NCBI GenBank assembly: GCA_964059195.1
Contig: CAXKWD010000001.1
Coordinates: forward strand, 215,892,484-215,956,483
Source: Ectobius pallidus
Taxonomy: Eukaryota; Arthropoda; Insecta; Blattodea; Ectobiidae
DNA: 64,000 nucleotides
Direction: 5' to 3'
Of the stretch, positions 10,539 to 21,910 are shown one piece after another (within the stretch, counting starts at the first letter, position 1; the number at the start of each line of letters is the position of its first letter). The notes below the pieces were generated by a model that searched no databases, was not told where the DNA came from, and saw only the letters and a program-made list of their open reading frames with translations. Made by a program: the position numbers and the translations under genes.

Positions 10539-11078
10539 TACTATACAAAAGTTACAAATTTCAGTATCCCCTCAGATATCGAACATCCTGTGGACTTGTT
10601 TTCATAGTCACGTGGATACAGGAAATAGTGAAAGATGTGTATTCTAATCACGATGATTCTCTTTCCATTATTCACGACCGAAGCATCCTGTATTGTATTT
10701 GTACGTCACGATTTGCGAAGGACTTGCAGAATTCCGGTGAATTGAGATGCGTGGAGGAAGATGACCTCGCTCCGAGGCTGATTGATGGGAATTATACACC
10801 AAGCTGATACCATGTCACTTTGTCAAATTTTATAGTTTGCCATCCTTGACCATTGTGCAATATGGCGCATCAAAATACGTGGACTGCATATCGCATAGGT
10901 ACCGAGTTCTATGTTTCGTATGTGCTGTCACAATAATAAGCAATAACATAATGAACTGTTTCAAGATTAGTAAAAAATTTACTCAATATGATGAATGATT
11001 GTGTATAACGCATGATTGAACCTCCGCCGGAAGGAAGTGAAGAACAAGTAACAGTCTTTGATTACATTACTATATTAC
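10539..11078. other. Spacer, no supported feature
   Basis: A 93-codon open frame runs from 10526 to 10807, starting inside the TIR edge. I recognise no domain in it and would not call it a gene. The rest shows no repeat seen elsewhere in the window. Confidence 0.4.
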
Positions 11079-12356
11079 TGTAAATATATATAAAAGGCTT
11101 TGTCCTGACTGACTGACTGACAGGAATCAACGTACAGCGACTGACTGACAGGAATCAACGTACAGCCTAAACTATAACAGGTAGAGACTTGGAATTTTGA
11201 CAGTACCTTCGTTTCATAATGTAGGTGCTCACTAAGAAAGGATTTTGAAAAATTTTGATTTTAAATGCCAAAAATCAAATGTTTTTGAGTGTACGTAATC
11301 CCAGAATTATCAAATCCAAATCACAGAACATATTGTTGCCAGTGGTATCAGATGGGTTTGGAAAAAAATGAAATGCAAGTTTGACAAATAAGAGAAGTAT
11401 CAATATAATTCATGTCATAAATAAATATCAGAGAATGAAATCCACAAAAATAATGCAGTCACATAACTTTGTCTAGCCAGGAAATAGATAAAACAATACG
11501 AGGTAAGGTAATATGTAATTTCGTGACGATTTTGAGCGTTACACAAACTCTCGATTTACCCCTACCGCGGCTAAAGAAGTTTCACTTCAAAAATTCATTC
11601 CACATCTATTTAAATCAATATTCGCCAAAATACAGTTAGTGTGTGAATATAAGCGACGTCAGTTAGTGGTTCAAGTCTAGAGCCTGTCCAACGTATATTT
11701 ACATGCCCTTTATATGCTGCATTTCCTGAATCAGACATCAAGGATAAAGTGCTTCCCCTGTAATAGAAAGATGATCCCACAATTCTGGATTGTCTGTCAG
11801 ACAAAAATCTCACAAGTACGATTTTCCCATCACAAGATCATATTGCATGTATCAGGCGAAATGTGTTGTTGTTGAGGACTTGCGTGATCCAATGGTTTGT
11901 TAAAGAATGACAGATCAATTTAGAATCTATATGGATACCAAATACGAGCCGCGTTCACAAAGTAAGTTTCCATGGGGACGTTTACAGAAACAAAACACAA
12001 TTTCAAGGAAATATTTATTGCAACAGACACAGACAGTGTTCAACTATGTTTCAACATATTCGCCACCGGAATTGAAACATTTGTTTTACCGTGGTACCAA
12101 CTTTTGAAAACTTGTGTCGTACAAGTCTGCCCTAACATCCATGATCTTTATAAGCAAATTCTCTATAAATTCTCTATGAGCGACAAAAAAACTATATTTA
12201 ACATTTTCTGAGGGAATAAACTGAAATTATAAGTCGTTTTCGAATCCTATTTAGCTAAATAAGGATCTAGATTTTGAAAATATTACTATTACCTTATTTC
12301 GAAGTAGCCTACAAGCAAAATACAAAACCCGGGCGACGCCGAATCATTTAAGCTAG
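11079..12356 (+). mobile_element. Composite non-autonomous Helitron
   Basis: The 5' module (TATATATAAAAGGCTTTGTC) matches Helitrons at 1661 and 4218, but the initial TC is degraded. It carries a local duplication of GACTGACTGACAGGAATC. The 3' end is CCCGGGCGACGCC, then TTAAGCTAG at 12356. Inside are a fragment of the AT-rich repeat's 3' block (11512-11590) and a mariner 3' fragment (11943-12132), so it has been invaded at least twice. Confidence 0.65.
11943..12132 (-). mobile_element. mariner-like 3' end fragment (minus)
   Basis: CGCGTTCACAAAGTAAGTTT, GTTTACAGAAACAAAACACA and AACATATTCGCCACCGGAAT match the mariner remnant at 37295-38509 (complement of the transposase C-terminus and 3' UTR). 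Only about 190 bp remains. Confidence 0.65.
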
Positions 12357-12509
12357 GATATGCAGGTTTGCTAACTGAGAAATAGGTGAAATTAATTTTT
12401 TTTTCTCTCAGCAATGAATATTGTTCTGCTACCTCATAATATGGCATGCCCATTATCGACCACTTCACAATTCCATACTATTCTCAGAATTAATTAAACT
12501 GTTACATTT

Positions 12510-13830
12510 ACAATTAAAATATCGGGGAGCAATAATTACAGACACAAATAATATTAAGGAAGAAGATTATTTTTATGCAGTTAGTTCTTATCTTCTGTCC
12601 AGAAATCTAAAAATAAAGATTTATAAGACAACTATCCTGCCGGTTGTATTATACTAGGAGGTGCCCGTGGCTTCGCCACGCTAATTCTTTTAAAAATTAA
12701 AAATTAAGAGTATAATAATTATTAAAGCATTATATTTATTAACACTTGCACGCGAATCATTCATAAACTAAGCCATTAATAATTAATGAAACAGCTAAAA
12801 TTCCTGCTTTAGAGTACATTCCACGACATGAAAGCGCCCCCTGGGAAAACTATATCAGAATCGATTATGCAGTTCCAAAGAACCTGTGAACACATAATAC
12901 GTATTGTTTCTCAGCTGTTTATTGACATGAATATGATGTGAATTTTATTTTATCAATTCAGTGTAATTTTCAGAAATTATATTATAATGTTTCAAGGGAA
13001 GGAATGGTTTGTTTGGATTATTATTATCAGCGATATTTCAAGATATAAAACCATCAATATTTTACAGCTGCTGCCCCCGGCTTCGCCCGCCATTATTCAT
13101 TGACTGCAGGATTTTTAGGAAAATTACACTGGTAGATTATTAAAAATGTTTATGGTTCAGAGCTATGAAAATTGTAAGTAAAAATAAAATTAGAATATTT
13201 GTTCATTGTGTTCAATTCACTTAGGCCTTATATAATAAAGAAACGGTTTTCCTTCCTAATTTTGTAGTAGTCATGAAAGTTTAGACTGCGAGAGACGAAC
13301 ATCGCCGGTTATACCCGATGTCTCACGAAGCGGGCGAGCAAGCACGCTATTTAGGGCCGTTGAATTGTATAAGAGTAGATGGATGTGATACATGGTGCCT
13401 TACTCTTCGGGAAGAACATAGTCAGTTTCGAAAATAGGGTGCTTAGGATAATTTTTGGGCCTAAGAGATGAAAATGGGGACTGGAGAAAACTGCATAATG
13501 ATGAGCTTCATAGCCTGTACCGAATATAGTAAGATTAATTAAAGCACGGAGGATGAAATGGGCTGGGCATGCTGCGCGCATGGGAGAGGAAAGACATATA
13601 TAAAAAAGTACTGACTGGGAGACCCGAAAGGAAAAGACCACTTGGAAGATCTAGACGTAGAAGGGAGAAAAATATTAGGATAGATTTAAGGGAAGTAAGA
13701 TTTGAGAGGGATGGTTGGATGGAGTTAGCACAGAATAGGGTTGAATGGCGGACTCAGATAAGCGCGGCAATGAACCTTCGGGTTTCAGAAAATACATAAT
13801 ATTCCTTTAGCTTGCTGAGGAATTGTCTAT
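12510..13830 (+). pseudogene. LINE reverse-transcriptase C-terminal fragment, split by a Helitron
   Basis: The first part (12510-12653) encodes KYRGAIITDTNN..LLSRNLKIKIYKTTILPVVLY. The second (13380-13830) continues GCDTWCLTLREEH, then frameshifted LRIIFGPKRDENGDW, then KWAGHAARMGEE and GRPERKRPLGRSRRR. Together they are the C-terminal domain of an arthropod endonuclease-reverse transcriptase LINE. I lean to an RTE-like clade, from memory. The 3' tail GAATTGTCTATTGCCACCGA is shared with the copies at 35.5, 36.1, 41.9 and 62.7 kb. Frameshifts and the missing polymerase core make it a dead 5'-truncated copy. The Helitron lies between the second and third bases of the Y codon. Confidence 0.8.
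12654..13379 (-). mobile_element. Non-autonomous Helitron inserted in a LINE codon
   Basis: The minus-strand 5' end is TCTACTCTTATAC at 13379; the 3' end is CGTGGCGAAGCCACGGGC, then ACCTCCTAG at 12654. The flanks rejoin as ..TTATA|TGG.., restoring the conserved LINE motif VLYGCDTW, so insertion was between A and T with no duplication. An internal second hairpin (CCCCCGGCTTCGCCCGCC near 13074-13092) suggests the element arose from two Helitron modules. The same element in plus orientation is at 23427-25645. Confidence 0.88.
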
Positions 13831-14368
13831 TGCCACCGAGTAAGTTACAGTTACGGACAGTTATCGTTACAAAATGGCAGCCACGTTTCATGCACTGAAA
13901 TGCCGTGATAACTTCCACAAATGTCAATATTTATTATTTATTTTCTTTTATTTGTAAATATCACCTAAGAGGCATCATCCACAATCTTTGAAATATCTAT
14001 AGTACAAGTATTTTTAATATATGAATAAATTAAAAGTTTTTTTTTTTTACATTTTCTTTTAAATTAAAAATATTTTAAATAGGCTATAATGTAGATAATA
14101 TTAGCAAATAGATAGCAAAAGATAATCTCTCAGAAAAATTCATATCTTTGGAATTATCACGGAAAAGTGGCTACCATTTTGTAACAATAGTCGCAAATAA
14201 CTGTAAATGCTTGATTAATTTTGAAAATAATATGGAATTGTAGAAGTAGTCAATAAAGGCATGTCAGATTAGCAGAGCACTTCATTGCTGAGGGGAAAAA
14301 AAAAAACTAATTTTGCCTGTTTCTCAGTACCCAAACATGTATGCCCCCCCTTAAGCTAGTAGTAGCCT
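13831..14368. other. AT-rich spacer
   Basis: It holds no coding or repeat feature I can place. The only notable items are homopolymer A and T runs near 14038 and 14299. Confidence 0.4.
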
Positions 14369-14562
14369 ATACAGAGTGTTAGTGAATAACACCGAAATAA
14401 TTAACCTGTGTATAGAGGGGACATAGATAAGCAACTTTTATTAGGAGATTTTTGACCTATGGATTAAATTTTTCCTGTTGCAGCATAAAATCTCTCAGGG
14501 CATGACCGCCACTGACTTCTAACATTAGAGAAAAAATGCAAACAAAGAAACTTCGCTGTTAA

Positions 14563-15303
14563 GGGACGTGAATTATTTTAAAATTTATGTTTTTTTTTGT
14601 TTATAGCACTAAAAAATTGTGCTGAATTTTCTGCATCCATTGGTATATAGTTTATATAGGTTTAGAAATTATTGGTGCCATTTAAATGGAAATTTAAATA
14701 TGTTTACGTGCTCTGAGCTACTATTCACCATGAACTTAAAATTGAATTCCCGGTAACTCTTTATTTTTCACACATATTGTTAGATAGCTCCACAACCATT
14801 AGAGATAGAAGGCTGAATTTTTTTAGACTAATTTTACATGCATATATGCATAAAGTAGACTATAATGATGCCCATAGGTATAAAATTAAAGAAAATGTGT
14901 CATGAAATATTGATGAAATTTCAATATATTTTATATGCGATATATAAAAATTAATTGCATTAAAAATACTAACTTTAGCTGTATAAAAGTAGTCTACTTT
15001 GTAGAAAAATATGTTCATTATATGCATCAAAAAAATAAAAGGTGTCAGAGAAACCAGAAAAATGCTATCTCTACAGGAAGTGATAAGTGCATCTGAATTA
15101 ATTTTTTTCATGCTCCTATAAAACATGTAATTTAAAAATAACTTGGTCAATTTTTAATACTTTTATCAGCTAGTTATGTTCTAGTAAGCCTTCTTATAAG
15201 ATCCTGTAATTTTAGTCCACTTTTGAGTTCATTCTTGTAAAATTTTAATATTTTAGAACCTGCATTTTTTTATACTTTTGTGGTAGTTCACGTACACATA
15301 CCC
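14563..15303. mobile_element. 741-bp insertion with TTAA target duplication
   Basis: The host MITE elsewhere reads GTTGTTAACACTGGAG. Here TTAA occurs at both 14559-14562 and 15304-15307, around a block beginning GGGACGTGAA and ending TTCACGTACACATACCC. TTAA duplication and G/C-triplet ends fit a piggyBac-like non-autonomous element. The interior is AT-rich without a supported ORF. Confidence 0.65.
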
Positions 15304-15597
15304 TTAAGACTGGAGTTATGAATAAAAAAAACTAATGCAGTGGCGGCCAGTCATGTGATTAGTCTGTAAATTTTGCAGGTTATGGAAACACTAAATTATG
15401 TTATAGCTGTTGATAAATGATTAAGAATCAGGTTTTTATCGATCACGAAAGCATGAAGTCAATTTAATGAAAATGTTAACTCTATTTCCCTTCATTATTG
15501 ACTTATGAGCACCAAACTGTAAAGATTTTAATGCCCTGTAGCATACATATGTTACGTCCTAATAAAAGTTGCATGTTTGTGTTCCCTCTTTACAGAC

Positions 15598-15698
15598 ATC
15601 TCTATGACATCTCAGGAGCTGCCAAACGTCTTCACAGTTCAAGTGCCATTTAATAAATTTAGTATATAAAAACATTTAGGAATTTATGCTAATTAGTA

Positions 15699-15750
<52 letters not shown>

Positions 15751-16020
15751 TAAATCTTCATAACATTTTGTAATAACTAAGAATTTATTTGTTTAGTCTT
15801 TCATCTTTTTTTGTTTTGTTTATTTTTTTAGTCTTTTGTATTATATATTATTCAAGTACTTATGTTCGATTTTTTTTGTATTTAATGTATATAATTTCTT
15901 GTTAATTTATTATTATTATTGTGCATGTCATGTTTTTGCCCTGGCTGAATGGTAGAGAAGGCCTTATGGCCTTAACTCCGCCAGGTTAAATAAATAAATA
16001 AATAAATAAAATAAAATAAA
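15598..16020 (+). mobile_element. 5'-truncated LINE 3' end with (AAAT)n tail
   Basis: This block interrupts the right TIR of the MITE, which should read CTATACACAGG. It ends CTGGCTGAATGGTAGAGAAG, then CTCCGCCAGGTTAAATAAAT with an (AAAT)n tail at about 15985-16018. That is typical of a CR1/L2-like LINE 3' end. TACA flanks both sides as a short possible target duplication. A (TA)n(TG)n microsatellite at about 15702-15750 lies inside. Confidence 0.6.
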
Positions 16021-16066
16021 TATACACAGGTAAAATATTTCGGTTTTATTAATTAACACCCTGTAT

Positions 16067-16664
16067 AAATAAACGCGTATCTTTTCGTCATGTACTCACA
16101 TTGTCCTGAGTTCCAGATGGCAGGACTGCTTTCTCCCGTGAGGATCCATGGTTACTGCTGTCTGACCTCCATTATGATGACAAGTGATTGTGTGAGTTTT
16201 GGAAGATGCAGCGGAACATTATTGAGCACTTCATTTTTTACCCCTCCGCCATTTTCCTTCAAAACAAGAAACAATGACTTCGTAATAATCCTGCTTTAAA
16301 CACATTTATGGGTGTCGAACCAGATGGAGGCGCGAACGTGGTGTTCAACATGCAATTATAATACAGTTCCTTATCCGAGGATATAAAAGGCTGACGAACA
16401 TTCAAAATGTTCAAGATTAAGTTGCTTGACCACAAATCATTAATATCCACATTACATACCCTTTAGATGTTAAAAATATTTATCTTTCAGCTATATTTCG
16501 TCCTTATTATTCATTCCTTCTACTTACCATATTGAAATTTCATTATTATAGTTTAATAATTGTTTGAATCAATATAGTTTTAATTAATATAATAATACAT
16601 TTATATATAATCTGAACGCTCATATATTCTTAAATTAGGTAAGCCCTATTGGTCATTGATAAAC
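16067..16664. other. Spacer without recognised feature
   Basis: Two short overlapping frames (16090-16299 and its antisense) show no domain. No repeat shared with the rest of the window was found. Confidence 0.4.
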
Positions 16665-17262
16665 ATTGTGACCAAAGAGGGTGAATTTATTCCTAATAGA
16701 TATATTTCTCCTTATACCCTCTAATATTAATCAATGACAACACACTATCCTAAGGAGCTGGACCTAATTTATTGTAACAGTTATTTTTTTACATATGATA
16801 GCATTAAACTAGGCCTATATATATAGTAAGAGTTGTGAGGCTCAACGGGAGACCAATGAACATACGTTCAAATAATTAATATCAAGATATGTACAAATTA
16901 AAAAATAGGCCTAATAAGATGTTGTCACAGAGCTAAAAGATAAAATTATAATAAAATAGTTAGCTAACTATTTTATTATATTGATCTTTTAGCTGTTTAG
17001 CCTACATAGTAGTTTATTTTATCTTATTGTTTTTAATTTGTACATACGTTGATTTTAATTATTTGAACATATGTTCATTGGCTTCCCATTGAGCCTCATA
17101 GCTTATATATATATATATATATATACACTTAATTTTAAAGTTAACTTGTAAAAAAAACCTGTTACAATAAATTAGGTTCAGCTCCTTGGGATAATGTGTT
17201 GTCATTGGTTAATATTAGAGGATATAAGGATAAATATATCTATTAGGAACTTATTGGTCACG
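16665..17262. mobile_element. 600-bp foldback element with ~300-bp arms
   Basis: Left arm 16665-16963 and right arm 16964-17262 are reverse complements with scattered mismatches and almost no spacer; the centre is ATAGTTAGCTAACTAT. Shared anchors are TCCTAATAGATATATTT, CAATGACAACACA, GGAGCTG.ACCTAATTTATT and CAATGAACATA.GTTCAAATA. There are no ORFs. It could be a foldback transposon or an inverted duplication. AT microsatellite runs occur at the matching place in each arm. Confidence 0.8.
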
Positions 17263-17618
17263 TTCGTATGTATCCACCTCTGGTTAGTGGAAGAGACGAC
17301 CTTAAGGTCCTAGCAAGATCACCTGAAGGAAATTACATCTAGCTGATAAAACGTAATAAATGTATTCTTTCAGATCAAAAATATGAACAAGAAAATGTTT
17401 TGTGGACGTTTCTGCGAAGTAGGAGAATGTATTGCTGGAAAAAATCTGACATTAGCTTAAACTTAGAACTAGACAACTCGTGCTTAGCTGCACACTTCAA
17501 TTACTGTCAATTACTTAAGTAATTAAATACGAGTACACTCTTATACAGTCGCGTGTGATATCCTTGAAACATAATGCATGTACATGCACCAATGTATTCG
17601 AAAATATTTATAAACCTC
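17263..17618. other. Spacer, nothing recognised
   Basis: About 350 bp of moderately AT-rich sequence between the foldback and the SINE. No ORF or repeat assignment. Confidence 0.4.
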
Positions 17619-17633
17619 TTTATCACGTTAATG

Positions 17634-17901
17634 ACCACCGGCTTGGTCTTGTGGTTAGCGTCGTTGACTACAGATCCGTCGGCCCGGGTTCGATCCCCGG
17701 TGCCTCCTCGGATTTTTCTGACTTAGGGAGGTCTGGAATGGGGTGCACTCAGCCTCGTGATTCAAATGAGGAGCTACTTGATAGAGAATGCTGACCACAC
17801 GCCCCAATCTTGGAATCTGCCTATGGTAGATGACGCAGCGGTCGGGAGGTAGGCCTTGTCCCTTCAGGGATGTTGCGCTATGGAGTTTAGTTTTTTAGTT
17901 G
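17634..17901 (+). mobile_element. tRNA-derived SINE with 15-bp target duplication
   Basis: The head contains GGTCTTGTGGTTAGCGTCG (A box) and GGGTTCGATCCCC (B box). The body continues GGGGTGCACTCAGCCTCGTG and ATGACGCAGCGGTCGG. Flanking repeats TTTATCACRTTAATG at 17619-17633 and 17902-17916 differ at one base. Related copies are 45730-46032 and 54128-54645. Confidence 0.85.
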
Positions 17902-18069
17902 TTTATCACATTAATGCGGCTGCAAAGATAACCTTAATCCACGTGAAAAGTGGGTCATTTCATAGCTCTATGAACGAGATATGTCTAAACTTATATGTAC
18001 ATGAACTAATCTGTAAATTAATTTAGGCCTATTACGAGCATTGCATTTTGAGGACAGAAACACACTGAA

Positions 18070-18150
18070 ATGTCCAGCTACAAGGACCGCCCACAAAGTA
18101 AGTTTCGCTGGAGCCGTTTACAGAAACAAAACACAATTTCGTGGACATAA
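18070..18150 (-). mobile_element. Short mariner 3' end fragment
   Basis: CCGCCCACAAAGTAAGTTTC and GTTTACAGAAACAAAACACA match the mariner end at 38440-38509 in inverse orientation. About 80 bp survives. Confidence 0.6.
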
Positions 18151-19079
18151 ACATTCCATAAAAGCGATAACATTACCCGACTGATAACATTATCCCCGAT
18201 TACATTAAGCGGCGTTCACTGTAAATAGAAATCCCTGCTAATAACAGTATAATACTTACTGTTTTTCTGGTACAGATGAGGTCAACGGCTGTCTTTGTAT
18301 TCATAAACATGATGCTTAGAGAACGTGAACAACAGAATACAAGAACTGAAGTCAACTGATCCACAACAAAGTTCATGACTGCATATTGAAACATTTACCA
18401 AACTTCTCTCATTCTAAGCATGGGACTATTCTCTTTAAAAAGAGATTAGAAGAGTATAAGAAATAATGTAGAAAATCTAAGAATATAAAGTGAAGAAACA
18501 ACTAAGAAAATAATGAGAGGAAGTCGTATGGAAAACTAAGTTTCAAATAATACCGACAAAGGTAAAGGATCTTGGCCAAAAGTAGCACCTAATCTACGTG
18601 TTTAGGCGTACGATTATTATCGAAGGCAATGGATAGAAACATGCGCATGAAGGAATCCTAAGATGATGTCAATCATTATTATAGGCAACATTTTGGAAGC
18701 CTTGAAGCCTAGTTCATAAGTTCAGAACTAAATACTAGACTGAAAACTTACAAAGTGAATTTGGACAAGTGGGAAGACTTAACAAGATTATAAAGGGCCT
18801 GGTTTCTTAAAAACAGGCTTAGTTCTAGAGTTAATGTACAAATAAATGATTTACTTCGAAATACAATGCAAATGCAATGCGATTTTGGAGGAAAAATTTC
18901 TCTTTGTGCTGTAGTATTCAATTCAAATAGCAAACTTCTGAAGAGAAGACGAAACCTTTCTTCGGACTATAATCCTACCAGTAAACTCAACAACGATAAT
19001 TTGTGTGGTTAAATACAAAGTGGACATGGACCCAGGCAACAATTATGTCAATCAACATATCGGAATGTATGGAAGACGA
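18151..19079. other. Spacer without recognised features
   Basis: No open frame above 65 codons, no repeat shared within the window and no RNA gene were seen. Confidence 0.4.
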
Positions 19080-19632
19080 AAACTCAAATAATTGATTTGT
19101 AAATTCTAAGAATTATTCGGTAAACTCGAAGAATTATTTGGAAAATCAAAGAATGGTTTGGGATAAGTCAAGAAACATTTGAAAAAACTCTAAGATTTAT
19201 TTGGAGAAATCTGAGAATTATTAGGTAAACTCTAAGAATTATTTCGTTAACACAAAGTAAACTCTGAGAGTTATTTAGTTAACTAAAATAATTATTTGGT
19301 GAAGTAGAAGAATTATATGAAAATTGTAAGAATTGTTTGGTGAAGTAGAAGAATTATATGAAAATTGTAAGAATTGTTTCGTGAACTCGAAGAATTATTT
19401 AGAAAACCAACGAATGGTTTAGGAAAACTAAAAAAAAAATCTGAAAAACTCTAGGAATTATTTGGAAAAATCTGAGAGTTATTGGTTAAACTCTAAGAAT
19501 TATTTAGTGAACTGGAAGAATTATTTGGTGAAGTGGAAGAATTATACGAAAATTGTAAGAATTATTTGATGAACTCGAACAATTATTCGGAAAACTCCAT
19601 TATTTGGTTAACTAAAAAAAAAAGTATTTGGT
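19080..19632 (+). repeat. Degenerate minisatellite, AAGAATTATTTGG units
   Basis: About 20 imperfect units of roughly 25-30 bases share CTAAGAATTATTTGG or CGAAGAATTATTTGG joined by AAACTC or TGAAGTAG. One longer block (AGAATTATATGAAAATTGTA) recurs about 45-50 bases apart near 19311 and 19359. No coding sense is seen across units. Confidence 0.75.
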
Positions 19633-19640
19633 AACAAGAT

Positions 19641-19970
19641 TCAGACACTCATCCGAAAACGAAGTATAAAAACGCAGCACTTCTTGAGGAAAACTGTCTT
19701 CGTCAACCGTTGAATTTTAGAAGTGCAGATAATCAGAAGCAGTAAAATCCAAAGAAGACACACATTGTAACCAGAAGACTTCCACTTGCTGTGGTATCTC
19801 ACTGAACACTCCGCTTGAAAATAAAACTCTCTTTGGAGAAAGTCGTCATATATTGACGGACGATGATATGCTGGGTCGATTTCGCACACCATAAAATCAA
19901 CTAAGCCAAAGTATGTCTGATAGCCTCTAGGGTCAGGGGCTTTGATAACTGTCATGTGGGTATCTGGCAA
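19641..19970 (-). CDS. Unrecognised coding-like fragment
   Basis: The first ~75 of 109 codons on the minus strand look protein-like (MPDTHMTVIKAPDPRGYQT, then FGLVDFMVCEIDP), with no low complexity. The open frame continues upstream of the ATG to about 19995, where repeat R begins. The last ~30 codons are hydrophobic and probably non-coding. I do not recognise a family. It could be a stray exon of a host gene or a TE-gene remnant. There is no clear acceptor upstream, and GT at about 19773 (minus) is only a weak donor candidate. Confidence 0.25.
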   Translation of the reverse strand: MPDTHMTVIKAPDPRGYQTYFGLVDFMVCEIDPAYHRPSIYDDFLQREFYFQAECSVRYHSKWKSSGYNVCLLWILLLLIICTSKIQRLTKTVFLKKCCVFILRFRMSV

Positions 19971-19995
19971 GATTTTGTGGATGACACAGCGAATC

Positions 19996-20460
19996 TGCTT
20001 TTGTTTACAGGATTTATCGGATTTTCATGAAACTTGGTATACACATTTATAACGTCCATGGGAACAAGCCTATTGATATTGGACTAAATTGGTTAACTGG
20101 TACTGGAATAATGCCCAATTCAGTGCCTATTTTATGGTAATATGTTAGAAAGAATGTATCAAATGCAAATCAGTCTTCATGACAACATATTGTTTTATAG
20201 TGTTTCATATACGGCTTTGGAAGTTTCAAAATATTTAGCTTTGACAAATAACACTACCCACATATTCCTTCACATATTCTTATCAAACTAGCCCTTTGTT
20301 CTTCCGTAAGTCCTGCTTAATGAATCGATCTGGAGCTTAACTCAGAAATCGTTTAAAAAACTTATTTTCTGCATATCATAATTGCAATTATCACTGATTA
20401 AATAAAAGTATTCTGATTGGCACTTTGTTACATCAGTTTACCTGATTTTATTTCGTTTAT
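19996..20460 (+). repeat. Repeat R, plus copy, 5'-truncated
   Basis: It starts inside the unit at TTTATCGGATTTTCATGAAA and continues through GTCCATGGGAACAAGCCT to the 3' body ending CAGTTTACCTGATTTTATTT. It has one unit only, unlike the five at 39.9-40.65 kb. The KpnI-like core is mutated (GGTACTGG). Confidence 0.7.
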
Positions 20461-20885
20461 AGTAGTAGTAAGAGAAATTGTTCACATTTTTCATAATCAT
20501 GTCAAATTATTAAAAAATGTTGAAGTTTGCATATTATTAAAGTTTTACAGTGTTTCTTAATTTAAAAAAACAATGTGCTTGAATTGAATTCTTGAGTATT
20601 GTCTTTTTTAATAAAAGCTTTTACCATTAAATTAAAAAAATACACATGCGAGGTAAACTGTGATACGTTTATGTGAGGCCTATCGCAAGCATTTGAGGTA
20701 AATTTGATGTTTTTAGTTAATGAATCACAGGATTTATTTTCACTATACCGAAATAAAAGCAGTTGGGTTTTAACTTTACTAGTTACAAAAAGAAAACTAT
20801 ACAGGAATTTAATTTTTGCCTGTATCTTAAAACCAAGGGCATGTACTTACTTTTATCTTACAATACTTTTCAGGTAAAGATATAC
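20461..20885. other. AT-rich spacer
   Basis: No supported features; several short homopolymer runs. Confidence 0.4.
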
Positions 20886-21409
20886 AAGAGTTAATTAATA
20901 ACACGTAAACATTTTACCTGTGTATAGAGGGGACATAGACAACTAACTTTTGTTAGGAGATTTTTGCTCTATGGATTCAATTTTTCCTGTTACAGCATAA
21001 AATCTCTCAGAGCATGGCCTCCACTGTCTTCTAACATTTGAAAAAATGCGGAACAAATGAACTCCGTTGTTAACACTGGAGATATGAATAAAAAAAAACT
21101 AATGCAGTGGCGGCCAGTCATGTGATTAGTCTGTAAAATTTGCAGATTATGAAAACTCTAAATCATGATATAGCTGTTGATGAATGATTAAGAATAAGGT
21201 TTTTATCGATCACTAAGAAGGCACGAAGTCAATTTAATGAAAATTTTAACACTATTTCGCTTCATTATTGACTTACGAGCACCAAATTGTAATTACTTAA
21301 ATGCCCTGCAGCAAACACATTTTACATCATAGAGCAAAAATCTCCTTGTACATGTCCCCTCTATACACAGGTAAAATATTTCGTTGTTATTCATTAAAAC
21401 CCGGTATAG
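20886..21409. mobile_element. MITE 'T', copy B
   Basis: Both TIRs are present (TTTTACCTGTGTATAGAGGG on the left, inverse on the right), though the outermost bases are diverged. The internal segment GCAGTGGCGGCCAGTCATGTG is conserved among copies. It supplies the empty-site comparison for the TTAA insertion in copy A. There is no ORF. Confidence 0.75.
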
Positions 21410-21910
21410 ACAAAAACGAAGTCATTGCAGTATTTCCTGTAACTGAAGCTCCATCAAATAAATAACCTGCTACTTTAGAATTCCACTTCCCTCTTATGAT
21501 TTCGGACGTCCTGACATCTTACAAAGTATCCACATTAATAAAACTACTACAAGGATAAAAAGAAGACTGAAAACCGATCAGGGACTTATGAAGAAGCTAC
21601 TAGTGGCGGAAACTGTAATCAAAGCAAATGGATTGAAATATCGCCTTCATTTGTCTTACTTCTCGAAGGCTGTGTACAGGCAGATAAAGAAACTACTATT
21701 CTAGCAGGCACTGACACCAACACAATTTCTTTCTTGATAGAATACATGAAAGTGAAATGTGAAATGAGGCATTTATTTCTGTGGAATAAATTATCTACAC
21801 CAGTCTGCAGAATGTGAAAATGTCTGCACAAAAAAATTAAGAAGTCATTTTGGATAATTTGTGTGCATGACACAAAGGTAAATTTTAAATATTCCCTAAA
21901 TTTTGTGAAT
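21410..21910. other. Spacer without recognised feature
   Basis: An 84-codon minus-strand frame (21619-21873) shows no domain. Nothing else is supported. Confidence 0.4.

Larger units (their letters stand above)
14369..16066. mobile_element. 545-bp-class MITE 'T', copy A, with two nested insertions
   Basis: The left end (ACAGAGTGTTAGTGAATAAC, then TATAGAGGGGACATAG) and the right end (inverse of the same, ending AACACCCTGTAT at 16066) form TIRs of about 90 bp. Comparison with copies at 20886, 58259 and 60518 shows two inserted blocks, 14563-15303 and about 15598-16020. No ORF is present. The first TIR bases contain a small hairpin (GGTGTTA..ATAACACC). Confidence 0.75.

Noticed and set aside
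13351..13641. 96-codon minus-strand frame, and a similar one at 41808-42179
   Set aside because: Antisense of the LINE RT C-terminus; similar to each other only because the LINE is repeated.
17650..17720. tRNA gene signal (A and B boxes), also at 415-460, 44115-44175 and 55553-55612
   Set aside because: Each has a long conserved non-tRNA body and several have target duplications; no acceptor stem pairs properly. They are SINE heads.
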